Below are positions 1 to 7,149 of a stretch of DNA of 9,840 nt, in pieces. A program made the position numbers and the translations under genes. Each line of letters starts with the position of its first letter. The stretch's first letter is position 1. The notes under the pieces are model-generated. The model did no database searches. It was not told where the DNA came from and saw nothing but the letters and a program-made list of their open reading frames with translations. Origin of the DNA: Acidobacteriota bacterium (lineage in GTDB: Bacteria > Acidobacteriota > Holophagae > Thermotomaculales > Thermotomaculaceae); assembly GCA_003650445.1 (NCBI GenBank), contig QMQE01000086.1, positions 1 to 9,840 on the forward strand, read 5' to 3'.

Positions 1-33
1 AAAGAAACAAGGGAGCCGGCTCAGCCAACTCCC
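1..33 (-). terminator. Intrinsic terminator downstream of the AIM24 gene
   Basis: Read on the minus strand, GGGAG (33-29) pairs with CTCCC (15-11). An inner GGC/GCC pairing closes a TGA loop, and a T-rich tail TTGTTTCTTT (10-1) follows. A GC-rich stem followed by a T tract is the standard rho-independent form. It lies about 70 nt past the AIM24 stop and is the likely end of that transcript. The internal loop makes the stem imperfect. Confidence 0.55.
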
Positions 34-44
34 TGAATTTACTG

Positions 45-79
45 TCACAACCTAACACCCAACACCTACCATCTAACAC
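45..79 (-). repeat. Degenerate GTG-led heptamer array 1
   Basis: On the minus strand five consecutive heptamers can be read in register: GTGTTAG (79-73), ATGGTAG (72-66), GTGTTGG (65-59), GTGTTAG (58-52) and GTTGTGA (51-45). The array starts one nucleotide after the hairpin at 81-101, which itself abuts the stop codon of the AIM24 gene. A similar array with the same placement follows the gene ending at 7597. The role is unknown. The form resembles the short tandemly repeated heptamers (STRR) known from heterocystous cyanobacteria. Confidence 0.6.
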
Positions 80-80
80 C

Positions 81-101
81 CGGGCAACGGTGCGTTGCCC
101 G
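81..101 (-). repeat. Perfect 9-bp hairpin abutting the AIM24 stop codon
   Basis: CGGGCAACG (81-89) and CGTTGCCCG (93-101) are perfect inverted repeats around a 3-nt loop. The stem begins directly after the TGA at 104-102 on the minus strand. No T tract follows, because the next bases are the GTG heptamers. It is therefore not a classical terminator and may instead block 3' exonucleases or belong to a dispersed repeat. Confidence 0.65.
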
Positions 102-1124
102 TCAGTCTCCGCCGATCATGTTGAATACACCACCCAGCACGGAACCTTCTCCAACCTGTTTTCCGCCGCCTTGCGGCGCTGCGGCGTAGATGCGGTCTGC
201 CAGTCTTGAGAAGGGCAGGGATTGGAGCCAGACGTCTCCCGGGCCGGTCAGTGTGGCGAGGAAGAGGCCTTCTCCGCCGAAGAAGATGGATTTGAGTTTC
301 TTTACCATCTGAATGTCATAGGTTACAGAGGGAGTAAATCCGACAAGGCAGCCGGTGTCTACCCGGAGCGTCTGGCCAGCGGCCAGTTTCCGGTTTACCA
401 CGGTTCCGCCCGCGTGGACAAAGGCCTTTCCATCACCTTTCAGCCGCTGCATGATGAAGCCTTCACCACCGAAAAATCCGGCGCCAATTTTCTTGTTGAA
501 CGCAATTCCTATTTCAGTTCCCATTGCGGCGCAGAGGAAGGCATCTTTCTGGCAGATGAACTCGCCACCCAGTGCTTTCAAATCCAGCGCGATGATTTTA
601 CCCGGATATGGGGCACCAAAGGATACATGGCTTTTTCCGGTTCCCTGGTGGGTAAACCAGGTCATGAACAGAGACTCACCGGTGATTTTCCGCTTGGCAC
701 CAGCCATGAGTTTGCCCATAAATCCCTGGTCCGGCTGCGAGCCGTCCCCGAAGCGGGCTTCCATGTCGATGCCGTCTTCCATGAACATCATGGCGCCGGC
801 TTCGGCGATGACGGTTTCTCCGGGGTCCAGCTCGATTTCCACAAACTGCATTTCTTCGCCGAATACCTTGTAGTCGATTTCATGGGACTGGATGGTGCCT
901 CCGGTGGTGGGAACCGGAGGGGCTGCCGCCTGAGTGGGGCTGATGGCTGATGCAAAGTCCGCGATTTGAGCTGTGGCGGTCCAGTTTTGCGTTACTCCGT
1001 TGGCAAAGACCAGGGTTTGCCCGTTGATTTCGCCGCTTCTCAGTTTGTTGATTATGTCTTCCCGCCCGAAGGGGCCCTGCTGCTGTCCGGCGACAGCGAT
1101 ATACCACATTGCTGCATCACTCAT
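102..1124 (-). CDS. GYF_2 domain-AIM24 family protein (TIGR00266-like)
   Basis: A 340-residue cytoplasmic protein with no signal peptide. Residues about 6-55 form a GYF_2 domain: WYIAVAGQQQGPFGREDI has the family's W-Y and G-P-F pattern. A Pro/Ala/Thr-rich linker (about 62-78) leads to an AIM24/TIGR00266 domain (about 80-315), recognised by its AEAGAMMFM segment, the repeated FFGGEG motifs and the Gly-rich tail. AIM24 was named for a yeast mitochondrial protein; the biochemical role of bacterial members is not established, and GYF_2 is thought to mediate protein contacts. The ATG at 1124 is chosen because AGGAGG lies 5 nt upstream. The frame stays open to 1253, but the extra 43 residues are basic, low-homology sequence with no better ribosome site. 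The gene is monocistronic here and divergent from the operon at 1292. The family call is firm; function is unknown. Confidence 0.9.
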   Translation of the reverse strand: MSDAAMWYIAVAGQQQGPFGREDIINKLRSGEINGQTLVFANGVTQNWTATAQIADFASAISPTQAAAPPVPTTGGTIQSHEIDYKVFGEEMQFVEIELDPGETVIAEAGAMMFMEDGIDMEARFGDGSQPDQGFMGKLMAGAKRKITGESLFMTWFTHQGTGKSHVSFGAPYPGKIIALDLKALGGEFICQKDAFLCAAMGTEIGIAFNKKIGAGFFGGEGFIMQRLKGDGKAFVHAGGTVVNRKLAAGQTLRVDTGCLVGFTPSVTYDIQMVKKLKSIFFGGEGLFLATLTGPGDVWLQSLPFSRLADRIYAAAPQGGGKQVGEGSVLGGVFNMIGGD

Positions 1125-1129
1125 TCTAT

Positions 1130-1135
1130 CCTCCT
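1130..1135 (-). promoter_or_regulatory. Shine-Dalgarno site fixing the AIM24 start
   Basis: CCTCCT on the plus strand reads AGGAGG on the minus strand, 5 nt before the ATG at 1124. This full-consensus site favours the 340-residue start over the in-frame upstream starts that reach 1253. Confidence 0.8.
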
Positions 1136-1170
1136 CATGTTTCCGATTTTGTGTGCATTTACGCGTAAAG

Positions 1171-1176
1171 ATTATA
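1171..1176 (-). promoter_or_regulatory. Consensus -10 box of the AIM24 promoter
   Basis: ATTATA on the plus strand is a perfect TATAAT on the minus strand, about 47 nt upstream of the AIM24 start. None of the hexamers at the usual 16-18-nt spacing resembles TTGACA. A promoter with a good -10 and no -35 often depends on an activator. The CRP-like palindrome at 1199-1214 is centred near -42 relative to the start point predicted from this -10. Confidence 0.45.
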
Positions 1177-1198
1177 TCGTATTTCGGGATGAAATTCC

Positions 1199-1214
1199 TG
1201 TGATTTCCCTCACC
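1199..1214. promoter_or_regulatory. CRP-like palindrome between divergent genes
   Basis: TGTGA (1199-1203), six bases, then TCACC (1210-1214) match the CRP consensus TGTGA-N6-TCACA in nine of ten arm positions. It lies between the AIM24 gene and the five-gene operon. Its centre falls near -42 of the AIM24 promoter, the class II activator position, and about 69 nt before the start point predicted for the operon. No CRP-type regulator with a helix-turn-helix is encoded in the window, so the binding protein is unknown. Confidence 0.35.
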
Positions 1215-1262
1215 TATTTCCTTATAAAATCCCTTAATGAAACCTTTTCTCAACAGAAGTAG

Positions 1263-1268
1263 TATAGT
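1263..1268 (+). promoter_or_regulatory. Possible -10 box for the signalling operon
   Basis: TATAGT differs from TATAAT at one base and lies 23 nt before the ATG at 1292. No convincing -35 is found at 16-19 nt spacing. A short inverted repeat, ACAGA (1253-1257) and TCTGT (1271-1275), brackets it and could be an operator. An alternative -10, TATAAA, lies at 1223-1228. Confidence 0.3.
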
Positions 1269-1280
1269 TATCTGTGGAAA

Positions 1281-1285
1281 AGAGG
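1281..1285 (+). promoter_or_regulatory. Shine-Dalgarno site fixing the lipoprotein start
   Basis: AGAGG ends 6 nt before the ATG at 1292 and supports that start. The in-frame GTG at 1274 lies upstream of this site and has no purine-rich site of its own at good spacing. Confidence 0.6.
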
Positions 1286-1291
1286 TTGAAA

Positions 1292-2497
1292 ATGATGAAT
1301 AAAAGTATAGCGCTGATCATTCTGTTGATTCTAATCACAGCTTGCCTGCACAGGCCGGGACGGGTGGTGTATAAGCCCGAGGGGTTTCGCCGGGAAGTGT
1401 CAAGCCGGCTGGCCGACCAATTGGGTAGTTTCGGCACAATTTCCGTACCGGGTGGAAAAGGATTGACCCAGCTTATTGCTGTAAATTCCCTGTTGGTTCC
1501 ACCATTCGAGCTCAGCTCCCGGACAATGAATGATATCCGACATTGCCTGAAACCGGCAACGGCTCAGCGGGAGCGGTTCAATTTTCTGTACCATTGCCTC
1601 TTTGGCGATTCCGGGAGATTTACGTATATTGCAGACAGTACCCTCAGTGGAGATGCCTGTTTTCAGAATCGACAGGGAAATTGCTTCTCGATGACAAATC
1701 TGTTGGTGGGTGCTGCCCGGTTTGCCCGGATTGACGCGTACTACATGCTGGTTGAGGATATTATCGGGAATCAGACAAAGGGAGGCACGGTGATTCACAC
1801 AAATCACATTATCACCGCAATCCAGATCGGCCCGGAGCGGAGGCTGGTGGATTTTATTCCCAATTCGAAACGCTATCACTATCTGACATTGTTGTCAGAC
1901 ATTGAGGCTGCCGGCCTCTATTACAATAATCTCGGCGCGAGGCTTCTTCTCAAGAAGCGGAATGCTGATGCGGAAAGGCTTTTCAGGGTGGCTGTGGCCC
2001 TGTATCCGGATTCCTATCAGATCCATAACAATCTCGGAGTTCTGGTTCTCAGGAAGGGAAATGTCAAGGAAGCACGGGAGCATTTTGTTAAGGCACTTCA
2101 AACGGCCAGATTTCCGGACCTTGTTCTGGGAAATATGATGAAGACGTTTGAAAAGAGCGGGAACATGAAAGCTTTTGATATTTTGAGAAAGGATCTGGAC
2201 AAAGCAAAGAAGCGGAACCCGTATTTTTATCTGAGTCTGGCACGACGGGATTATTGGAAGGGAGACTATGGAGCGGCATTAAAGCTGACACATACGGCAA
2301 AGCGGATTCGGCGGGACATTCCCGAGATTTATCTGCTTCAATTCAGAATTTACAGTAGGTTGGGATTGAAGAAAAAACAGGCGAAAGCGTATAAAACCCT
2401 ACTTAAATATGAGTATTTTGATAAAGATGCGCCACCGATGCCGGAGCTTGTGGATCCGCCTTTTAAAGGCGTGGGTGTTGTGGGGGAAACCCCATGA
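1292..2497 (+). CDS. TPR lipoprotein with transglutaminase-like domain
   Basis: A 401-residue predicted lipoprotein. The start MMNKSIALIILLILITAC gives a short basic/hydrophobic signal with lipobox I-T-A-C, so Cys18 should be lipidated. Residues about 85-195 resemble a transglutaminase-like cysteine peptidase fold: QGNC (Cys131), TNH (His172) and LVD (Asp187) occur in the order and spacing of a Cys-His-Asp triad. TPR-like helices follow at about 204-277 (the NNLG...A..HF pattern is clear) and more weakly at about 310-380. Members of this fold can cleave or rearrange peptide and isopeptide bonds, or may be inactive; the substrate cannot be read here. It is the first gene of a five-gene operon, and its TGA overlaps the ATG of the ROK kinase as ATGA. 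Lipoprotein and TPR calls are firm, the enzyme call moderate. Confidence 0.8.
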   Translation: MMNKSIALIILLILITACLHRPGRVVYKPEGFRREVSSRLADQLGSFGTISVPGGKGLTQLIAVNSLLVPPFELSSRTMNDIRHCLKPATAQRERFNFLYHCLFGDSGRFTYIADSTLSGDACFQNRQGNCFSMTNLLVGAARFARIDAYYMLVEDIIGNQTKGGTVIHTNHIITAIQIGPERRLVDFIPNSKRYHYLTLLSDIEAAGLYYNNLGARLLLKKRNADAERLFRVAVALYPDSYQIHNNLGVLVLRKGNVKEAREHFVKALQTARFPDLVLGNMMKTFEKSGNMKAFDILRKDLDKAKKRNPYFYLSLARRDYWKGDYGAALKLTHTAKRIRRDIPEIYLLQFRIYSRLGLKKKQAKAYKTLLKYEYFDKDAPPMPELVDPPFKGVGVVGETP

Positions 2498-3375
2498 TTG
2501 CGGCTTTCGATGTTGGTGGAACTCGAATCAAAATCGGGGTATTGAATCGTTCAGGGGAATTTATTTCACCGTTTCCGAGGAGTATCCCGACTCCGTCGGA
2601 GGGGCTCAAGGAGAAGCTAAATTCGCTCATCCTTGAAATCAGGAAAAATTTTCCATTGGAGGCGGTGGGGATTTCCATTGCGGCCAATGTGACTCGGGAG
2701 GGATGTGTCCTCCATGCGACCAATCTACCGATTTCGACTCCGGTTGATCTTGGGCAAATTCTTATGGAGGATCTGGGGATTCCCGTGAGGATTGAGAATG
2801 ATGGAAACTGCGCTGCGTTGGCTGTTTCCAGGTTTGCCGGCGTTTCTCCTGAGGATACTTTTGTGGTGCTGACACTGGGAACCGGGGTCGGTGGCGGCAT
2901 CTTTTACAAGGGCAGATTAATGGATTCGTCTACAGGGGCTGTGGCTGAGTTGGGTCACATTGTGGTGGACCCGGCAGGCCCCCTTTGCGGCTGTGGAAAG
3001 CATGGGTGCCTTGAGGCATTTATCGGAGAATCCGCCCTTGTGGCGCGCTACAATATTTCCAGTATCCAGCCCCTTGAAACCGCACTGCAGATTTCAGAGC
3101 GGCTTGAAGCCGGGGATACGGAAGCACTGGCTGTGGCCCGGTTTGCAGGGGAACAACTGGGAAGGGGAATGGCGATTATTTCTGATATAATAGCGCCACG
3201 GTCGTTTTATGTCGCTGGCGGTGTTGCCGGACTGGGTTTGCCATTTCTGACCGCGGCAAGAGAAAGTTTGCACCGGCAGTGTTTTCTTCGGTTGTTGAAT
3301 CGAGTTCCGTCGGTTGAATTTGTCAGGGAAGCTCATTTACTCGCATTGAAAGGAGCATGGGTACTGGTTTCATGA
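2494..3375 (+). CDS. ROK family sugar kinase (glucokinase-like)
   Basis: A 293-residue cytoplasmic kinase expected to phosphorylate a hexose or amino-hexose with ATP. The N-terminal phosphate-binding motif DVGGTRIKIG starts at Asp6. ENDGN holds the catalytic base Asp103. The ROK signature LGTGVGGGI is at about 128-136. The sugar-contacting E-x-G-H motif is Glu152-His155. The zinc site is complete: His155 plus CGCGKHGC (Cys165, Cys167, Cys172). A second Gly-rich motif, VAGGVAGLG, begins at about 240. It is slightly shorter than typical ROK glucokinases. There is no N-terminal helix-turn-helix, so it is not a NagC/XylR-type repressor. Glucose, GlcNAc and ManNAc kinases share these motifs, so the substrate is open. 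Both ends overlap neighbours by ATGA, implying translational coupling in a signalling operon where a sugar kinase is unexpected. Confidence 0.92.
   Translation: MIAAFDVGGTRIKIGVLNRSGEFISPFPRSIPTPSEGLKEKLNSLILEIRKNFPLEAVGISIAANVTREGCVLHATNLPISTPVDLGQILMEDLGIPVRIENDGNCAALAVSRFAGVSPEDTFVVLTLGTGVGGGIFYKGRLMDSSTGAVAELGHIVVDPAGPLCGCGKHGCLEAFIGESALVARYNISSIQPLETALQISERLEAGDTEALAVARFAGEQLGRGMAIISDIIAPRSFYVAGGVAGLGLPFLTAARESLHRQCFLRLLNRVPSVEFVREAHLLALKGAWVLVS
3351..3355 (+). promoter_or_regulatory. Shine-Dalgarno site with ambiguous start spacing
   Basis: AGGAG is the only good ribosome site before the phosphatase gene, but it is 1 nt from the ATG at 3357 (too near) and 16 nt from the ATG at 3372 (rather far). 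The second ATG overlaps the kinase stop as ATGA, so coupling can make up for poor spacing. Confidence 0.5.
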
Positions 3376-5723
3376 ATCGTAATTTTCATCTTACCAGCGG
3401 ATTATTCGCGTTACTCCTGGCTTTTCTGAGCCTGTACGACATGGGCCAGGTTCAGATTTATGACGGGATTACGCCTGGACTTACAAAAAACGGTGTTCTG
3501 GTTCAGAGTGTTGCCAGTGGTTCTCCTGCCGGGGTCGCAGGAATCCGTAGAGGAGACATTCTGCTCGGTGTTGCTCATACCCTGGTCAAGCAGCCGTTTA
3601 CAATACCGGAACTTCTGCGTAACGAGAAGGAATCGGGTGTTCCCTATCTGGTTCAGCGGGGTGAAAATACGTTCACTTTTTCTCTCTCACTGGAAAAAAT
3701 CCGCACGATCAGGCCCTTTCATGTTTTTGCGGGGCTTTTGATGATCCTTTTCTTTCTGATCGGGTTGATCGTTTTACTGAATAATCCGATGGGAAGCGAA
3801 TCTCGTCTTTTTTACTACCTGACCATGGCGTTGATGTTGTTGTTTACCTGTTTTCTGAGGCCCCATTCTTATACGCTCACCCATCTCATCATCCGGGTTG
3901 CCGGCCAACTGTCTTATGTGCTGCTGCCGGCATTTTTTCTGCATTTCTTTTTGATTTATCCGATGAAGAGCCTGGTTAAAAAGAAATATTCCTACCTGAT
4001 CTGGATTTTGTACGCAATCCCCATGGCGTTGCTTTCTGCCAGTTCCCTTTACACATACATCAGTGGAATCCCGATGAAATATGACTGGCCCTGGATCCTT
4101 TATCTGGTTTACAGCGGGGCCACATTGGCGGTCCTCTATGCCAGTGGGAAGCGGGCAGCAGAAGCGTCTGAAAAAAATGGTTTGTTGAAGATATTCAGTC
4201 TGGGGATGCTGCCCTTTGTTCTGGTAGGAATTCCAATGGGTATTGTTCACAATGAGGCAAATCTTGCCTCCATTCTTTCTACTCCCATGGTATTGATACC
4301 GGTATATCTTTCCTACCGGATTTACCGGTTCGGGTTCTTCAATATCCGGATACTTCTGAAGAAAAGCCTGCTGTATTCCTTTATTCTTTTGATTGCTTCG
4401 GTGCTCTACGCCATCCTTCTGTTTCTTATTAATACTACTTTTTCCGACTACAACCTCACTGACCCCTATCTGTATTCCATGGGGCTGGCAGTGGCTATCG
4501 TTTTTCTCTTCAATCCACTCCATTCTTTTTTTCAAGCTCAGCTGGAAGATGTTTTTCTGGAAAAGGAAAAACAACGCCGAAAGGATATTTCAGCCCGGGC
4601 GGAGCAGATGCTTACACTCACTAAAAAGCAGGAGCTGGATAACTCGGTGTTAAAGCTGCTGGGCGAAATCATCACGGAAGACTTCGCGGTATTGGTTTAC
4701 AGCGAGAACAACTGTTTTTATGATATTGAATCTGAGCGCCTTGTGACACTGAAGGACCAGCCGGGCAAATTAAAGTTTTTTCTCCTTGAAAATTCTCTGG
4801 AAAGTGAATTTTACCCTTTCTATCAGAAAGGCTTCAGAATTGGTTTCCCGTTTCGAAAGGCGGGCCAGATCCGGGCCTTTGTACTGGCCAGGAGTATGCT
4901 GTTCGAAGAGGAGCTTGAAATTGTGCACAGAGTTCTTCTTCACTTCGTAACCGCTCACGAAAATGCCCGTCTGCTGTCGCGATTGTCCCGGCAGATAGAG
5001 CTGGAGAGGGATATTAAAATTGCCGGTTTTATTCAGAAAAGTCTGATTCCTTCTGCCCATCCGGACAATGACATGTTCAGTGTGTACGGTGTTTCGGTGC
5101 CGTCCAGAGTGATTGGCGGAGATTTTTTTGACTATTTCTCTGTTTCAGATTCCAACCGGACCGGGATTCTCATCGGTGATGTGGCGGGGAAATCGATTCC
5201 GGCAGCTTTGATGATGGTTGCGGCCAAGGAAACCATCAGTTCCCAGGCAACTGCACTCCGCACACCGGAAGAAATTATGAGTCGGTCAAGTGAGCTTCTG
5301 GTGGAAAAAAGCAGTGCCAACATGTTTGTCGCAGCTTGCTACTGCTGTATCAACAAAGAAGAAGGAGATATTTCTGTGGTTAATGCAGGGATGCCGTCTC
5401 CCTATCTGGTCCGGGATGGCGAAGTCAGGCAGATTCCCCGGCAAATTCCTCGTTTCCCCCTTGGCCTTGTTAAAGGGGTTCAGTATCAGCAGTACAACAT
5501 GAAGTTGAAAAAGGGAGACCGGATTATTATGTTTTCCGATGGTTTTACGGAAGCCCTTGATCATGAAATCGATGGATTTCTGGAGCGATGTACTCTGGAA
5601 TCTCCCCGTGAGTTTACCCGGAACATTCTGCAACAGTTACAGCGGAAATCAGAGGGAGATCTCGCAGATGATGCGACAATCGTCACAATTGAAATAAAAA
5701 AAGGCCCATCCATGGAGGGATAA
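3372..5723 (+). CDS. PDZ-multi-TM-SpoIIE membrane phosphatase
   Basis: A 783-residue (from 3372) membrane Ser/Thr phosphatase. Order: one TM segment (about 10-25); a PDZ domain outside the membrane (about 30-107; GSPAGVAGIRRGDILLGV is the classic core); about nine further TM segments between 118 and 390; a charged, probably coiled linker; a GAF-like cytoplasmic region (about 420-530); then a SpoIIE/PP2C phosphatase domain (about 540-775). Metal-binding acids of the PP2C family are present: GGDFFD (Asp584, Asp587), GDVAGK (Asp603), FSDGFTE (Asp723) and DDAT (Asp766-767). It should remove phosphate from Ser/Thr of a partner protein in response to a signal at or outside the membrane. In RsbU/SpoIIE systems the partner is a STAS anti-anti-sigma factor, but none is encoded here. 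The ATG at 3357 is an alternative start adding five residues. The catalytic call is firm; the signal is unknown. Confidence 0.9.
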   Translation: MNRNFHLTSGLFALLLAFLSLYDMGQVQIYDGITPGLTKNGVLVQSVASGSPAGVAGIRRGDILLGVAHTLVKQPFTIPELLRNEKESGVPYLVQRGENTFTFSLSLEKIRTIRPFHVFAGLLMILFFLIGLIVLLNNPMGSESRLFYYLTMALMLLFTCFLRPHSYTLTHLIIRVAGQLSYVLLPAFFLHFFLIYPMKSLVKKKYSYLIWILYAIPMALLSASSLYTYISGIPMKYDWPWILYLVYSGATLAVLYASGKRAAEASEKNGLLKIFSLGMLPFVLVGIPMGIVHNEANLASILSTPMVLIPVYLSYRIYRFGFFNIRILLKKSLLYSFILLIASVLYAILLFLINTTFSDYNLTDPYLYSMGLAVAIVFLFNPLHSFFQAQLEDVFLEKEKQRRKDISARAEQMLTLTKKQELDNSVLKLLGEIITEDFAVLVYSENNCFYDIESERLVTLKDQPGKLKFFLLENSLESEFYPFYQKGFRIGFPFRKAGQIRAFVLARSMLFEEELEIVHRVLLHFVTAHENARLLSRLSRQIELERDIKIAGFIQKSLIPSAHPDNDMFSVYGVSVPSRVIGGDFFDYFSVSDSNRTGILIGDVAGKSIPAALMMVAAKETISSQATALRTPEEIMSRSSELLVEKSSANMFVAACYCCINKEEGDISVVNAGMPSPYLVRDGEVRQIPRQIPRFPLGLVKGVQYQQYNMKLKKGDRIIMFSDGFTEALDHEIDGFLERCTLESPREFTRNILQQLQRKSEGDLADDATIVTIEIKKGPSMEG

Positions 5724-5724
5724 T

Positions 5725-7149
5725 ATGCTTAGAAAAATACTGATTGCCCTGTTCATTTGCGGCGTAATTGTCGCCGGCTATTTCACCTTGACCCGTGAGC
5801 GTTTTTATAGTGCCCATTCCAGAAAAGCATTGGAATATTATCAGGACGGCGTGGACAATATGATGAAATATTATGTTCCGGAAGGGATGCGGGATATGGA
5901 ATTAGCTGCTGATGAAGATCCGGATTTCCCTCTGCCCCGTCTTTTTCTCCTGAGAAAAAAGCTCTATTCCATGGATAATAAAGATAAAGTCTGGACAGAA
6001 TGGTATAAGAAACTGGCAGTTCCTTCACCAGAGTGGACAGATTTTGAGAAGGGCCTCATCGCATTGGCGCTGAAGAAACCGGAGCCGGAAAACAGAGAAA
6101 AAATCGCTGCTGAAATCGAGGATTTCCTTAATAAATATCCCTCAAGGATGGAGGCATTTTACCTGTTGATTAACAAATACCAGCAAGTTGTGGAGAATCC
6201 GGATAAACTGGTCCGTTTTTATGAGGCGATGCATAAGCGATATCCCAACAATGCCCAGATTCTCAACATGATGGGCTATTTTTATGTACAATTGGGGCAA
6301 CCGGATAAAGCCAGGGTTATCTTTGAAAAATATGTCTACATCCGGCCGGACGAGGCAAATCCATACGACAGCTTTGGGGATTTCTACTTCAACACCGGGC
6401 AGTTCAGTAAGGCAGAGGCATACTATCGGAAAGCATTGGCAAGGAAACCGGATTTTGAAGCGTCCAGGCTCCATCTTGTCAAGACGATGCTTTACATGGG
6501 GAAAGTAAGAGACGCTCTCAGTATGCTGGATGGAATGGAGAAAAAGAAGGGCAATGACCCAACGATGAATTCCAAAACCATCCTTCGTTTTTTCTGTTAT
6601 GTATTTACACGAAATATGCTGGAAATGGAAAAGCTGGTGGATAGATTACCCGGCATGCATCTGATGGACTCTGTCCGTCGGGCCATTTCCCTTCAGTACT
6701 GTGTTCAGACGGAAAATCTGGAATGTGTAAAAGAAATACTCGAAAATGAAAAGGCTACGGGTTCCACATCCCACAATTATCATTTCCTGATGGATCGGGC
6801 GAATTTCCTTCGAATTACAGGGCATCCAAAAGAGTCTGCAGCATTGCTGAAAGATAAAATTTCTGCCCATATCCTGAACAGTCATTTTGACATTCGCCAT
6901 TATGTGTATTATATTCTTATTGAAGATTACATGAAGCTCGGGGAATTTGACAAGGCTGAGACTCTTGCGGATGAGTTACCCCCAGGCTATCGTGCCTATT
7001 TTCTGATGAAGATTATGGATGCGGCAGGGAAACCCGGTAAAGCGCGCGAATTTGCCGGAGAAGTGATGAAAGATTTGCCGGAAGCGGATGCGGACTTTTA
7101 TGTATTGGCAGAAGCGAGGGAATATGCAGAACAGGGAAATCGCAGGTAA
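5725..7149 (+). CDS. Membrane-anchored TPR protein
   Basis: A 474-residue protein. Residues 4-22 are a hydrophobic signal anchor after a basic MLRK start. No lipobox is seen, so the rest probably lies outside the cytoplasmic membrane. Helical repeats fill the remainder. The clearest TPRs are at about 175-270, where MMGYFYVQLGQPDKARVIF and the next unit (FGDFYFNTGQFSKAEAYY) fit the W/Y-L-G-Y-A-F-A-P pattern. The C-terminal half (about 300-470) is degenerate. TPR proteins scaffold other proteins, and no enzyme motif is visible. The start is set by GGAGG at 5714-5718, 6 nt before the ATG, and lies one base after the phosphatase stop, so the two are co-expressed. It may be the extracytoplasmic partner of the phosphatase sensor; that is inference from position only. 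Confidence 0.85.
   Translation: MLRKILIALFICGVIVAGYFTLTRERFYSAHSRKALEYYQDGVDNMMKYYVPEGMRDMELAADEDPDFPLPRLFLLRKKLYSMDNKDKVWTEWYKKLAVPSPEWTDFEKGLIALALKKPEPENREKIAAEIEDFLNKYPSRMEAFYLLINKYQQVVENPDKLVRFYEAMHKRYPNNAQILNMMGYFYVQLGQPDKARVIFEKYVYIRPDEANPYDSFGDFYFNTGQFSKAEAYYRKALARKPDFEASRLHLVKTMLYMGKVRDALSMLDGMEKKKGNDPTMNSKTILRFFCYVFTRNMLEMEKLVDRLPGMHLMDSVRRAISLQYCVQTENLECVKEILENEKATGSTSHNYHFLMDRANFLRITGHPKESAALLKDKISAHILNSHFDIRHYVYYILIEDYMKLGEFDKAETLADELPPGYRAYFLMKIMDAAGKPGKAREFAGEVMKDLPEADADFYVLAEAREYAEQGNRR

Noticed and set aside
45..101. CRISPR array
   Set aside because: The units are 7 nt long with no spacers, so the structure is a tandem heptamer repeat and there are no cas genes.
222..950. A 242-codon open frame on the plus strand opposite the AIM24 gene
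   Set aside because: It runs antisense to a gene with clear GYF_2 and AIM24 motifs, has no ribosome site and shows no family resemblance. It is a shadow of the opposite-strand codons.
1274..1291. GTG at 1274 as the start of the lipoprotein
   Set aside because: It would put six charged residues before the signal and has no suitably spaced Shine-Dalgarno site. The ATG at 1292 has AGAGG 6 nt upstream and gives a normal signal peptide.
3774..4574. A 266-codon open frame on the minus strand inside the phosphatase gene
   Set aside because: It is antisense to the TM region of a well-supported protein. Its translation is rich in Gln/His/Lys from reversed hydrophobic codons and has no recognisable domain.
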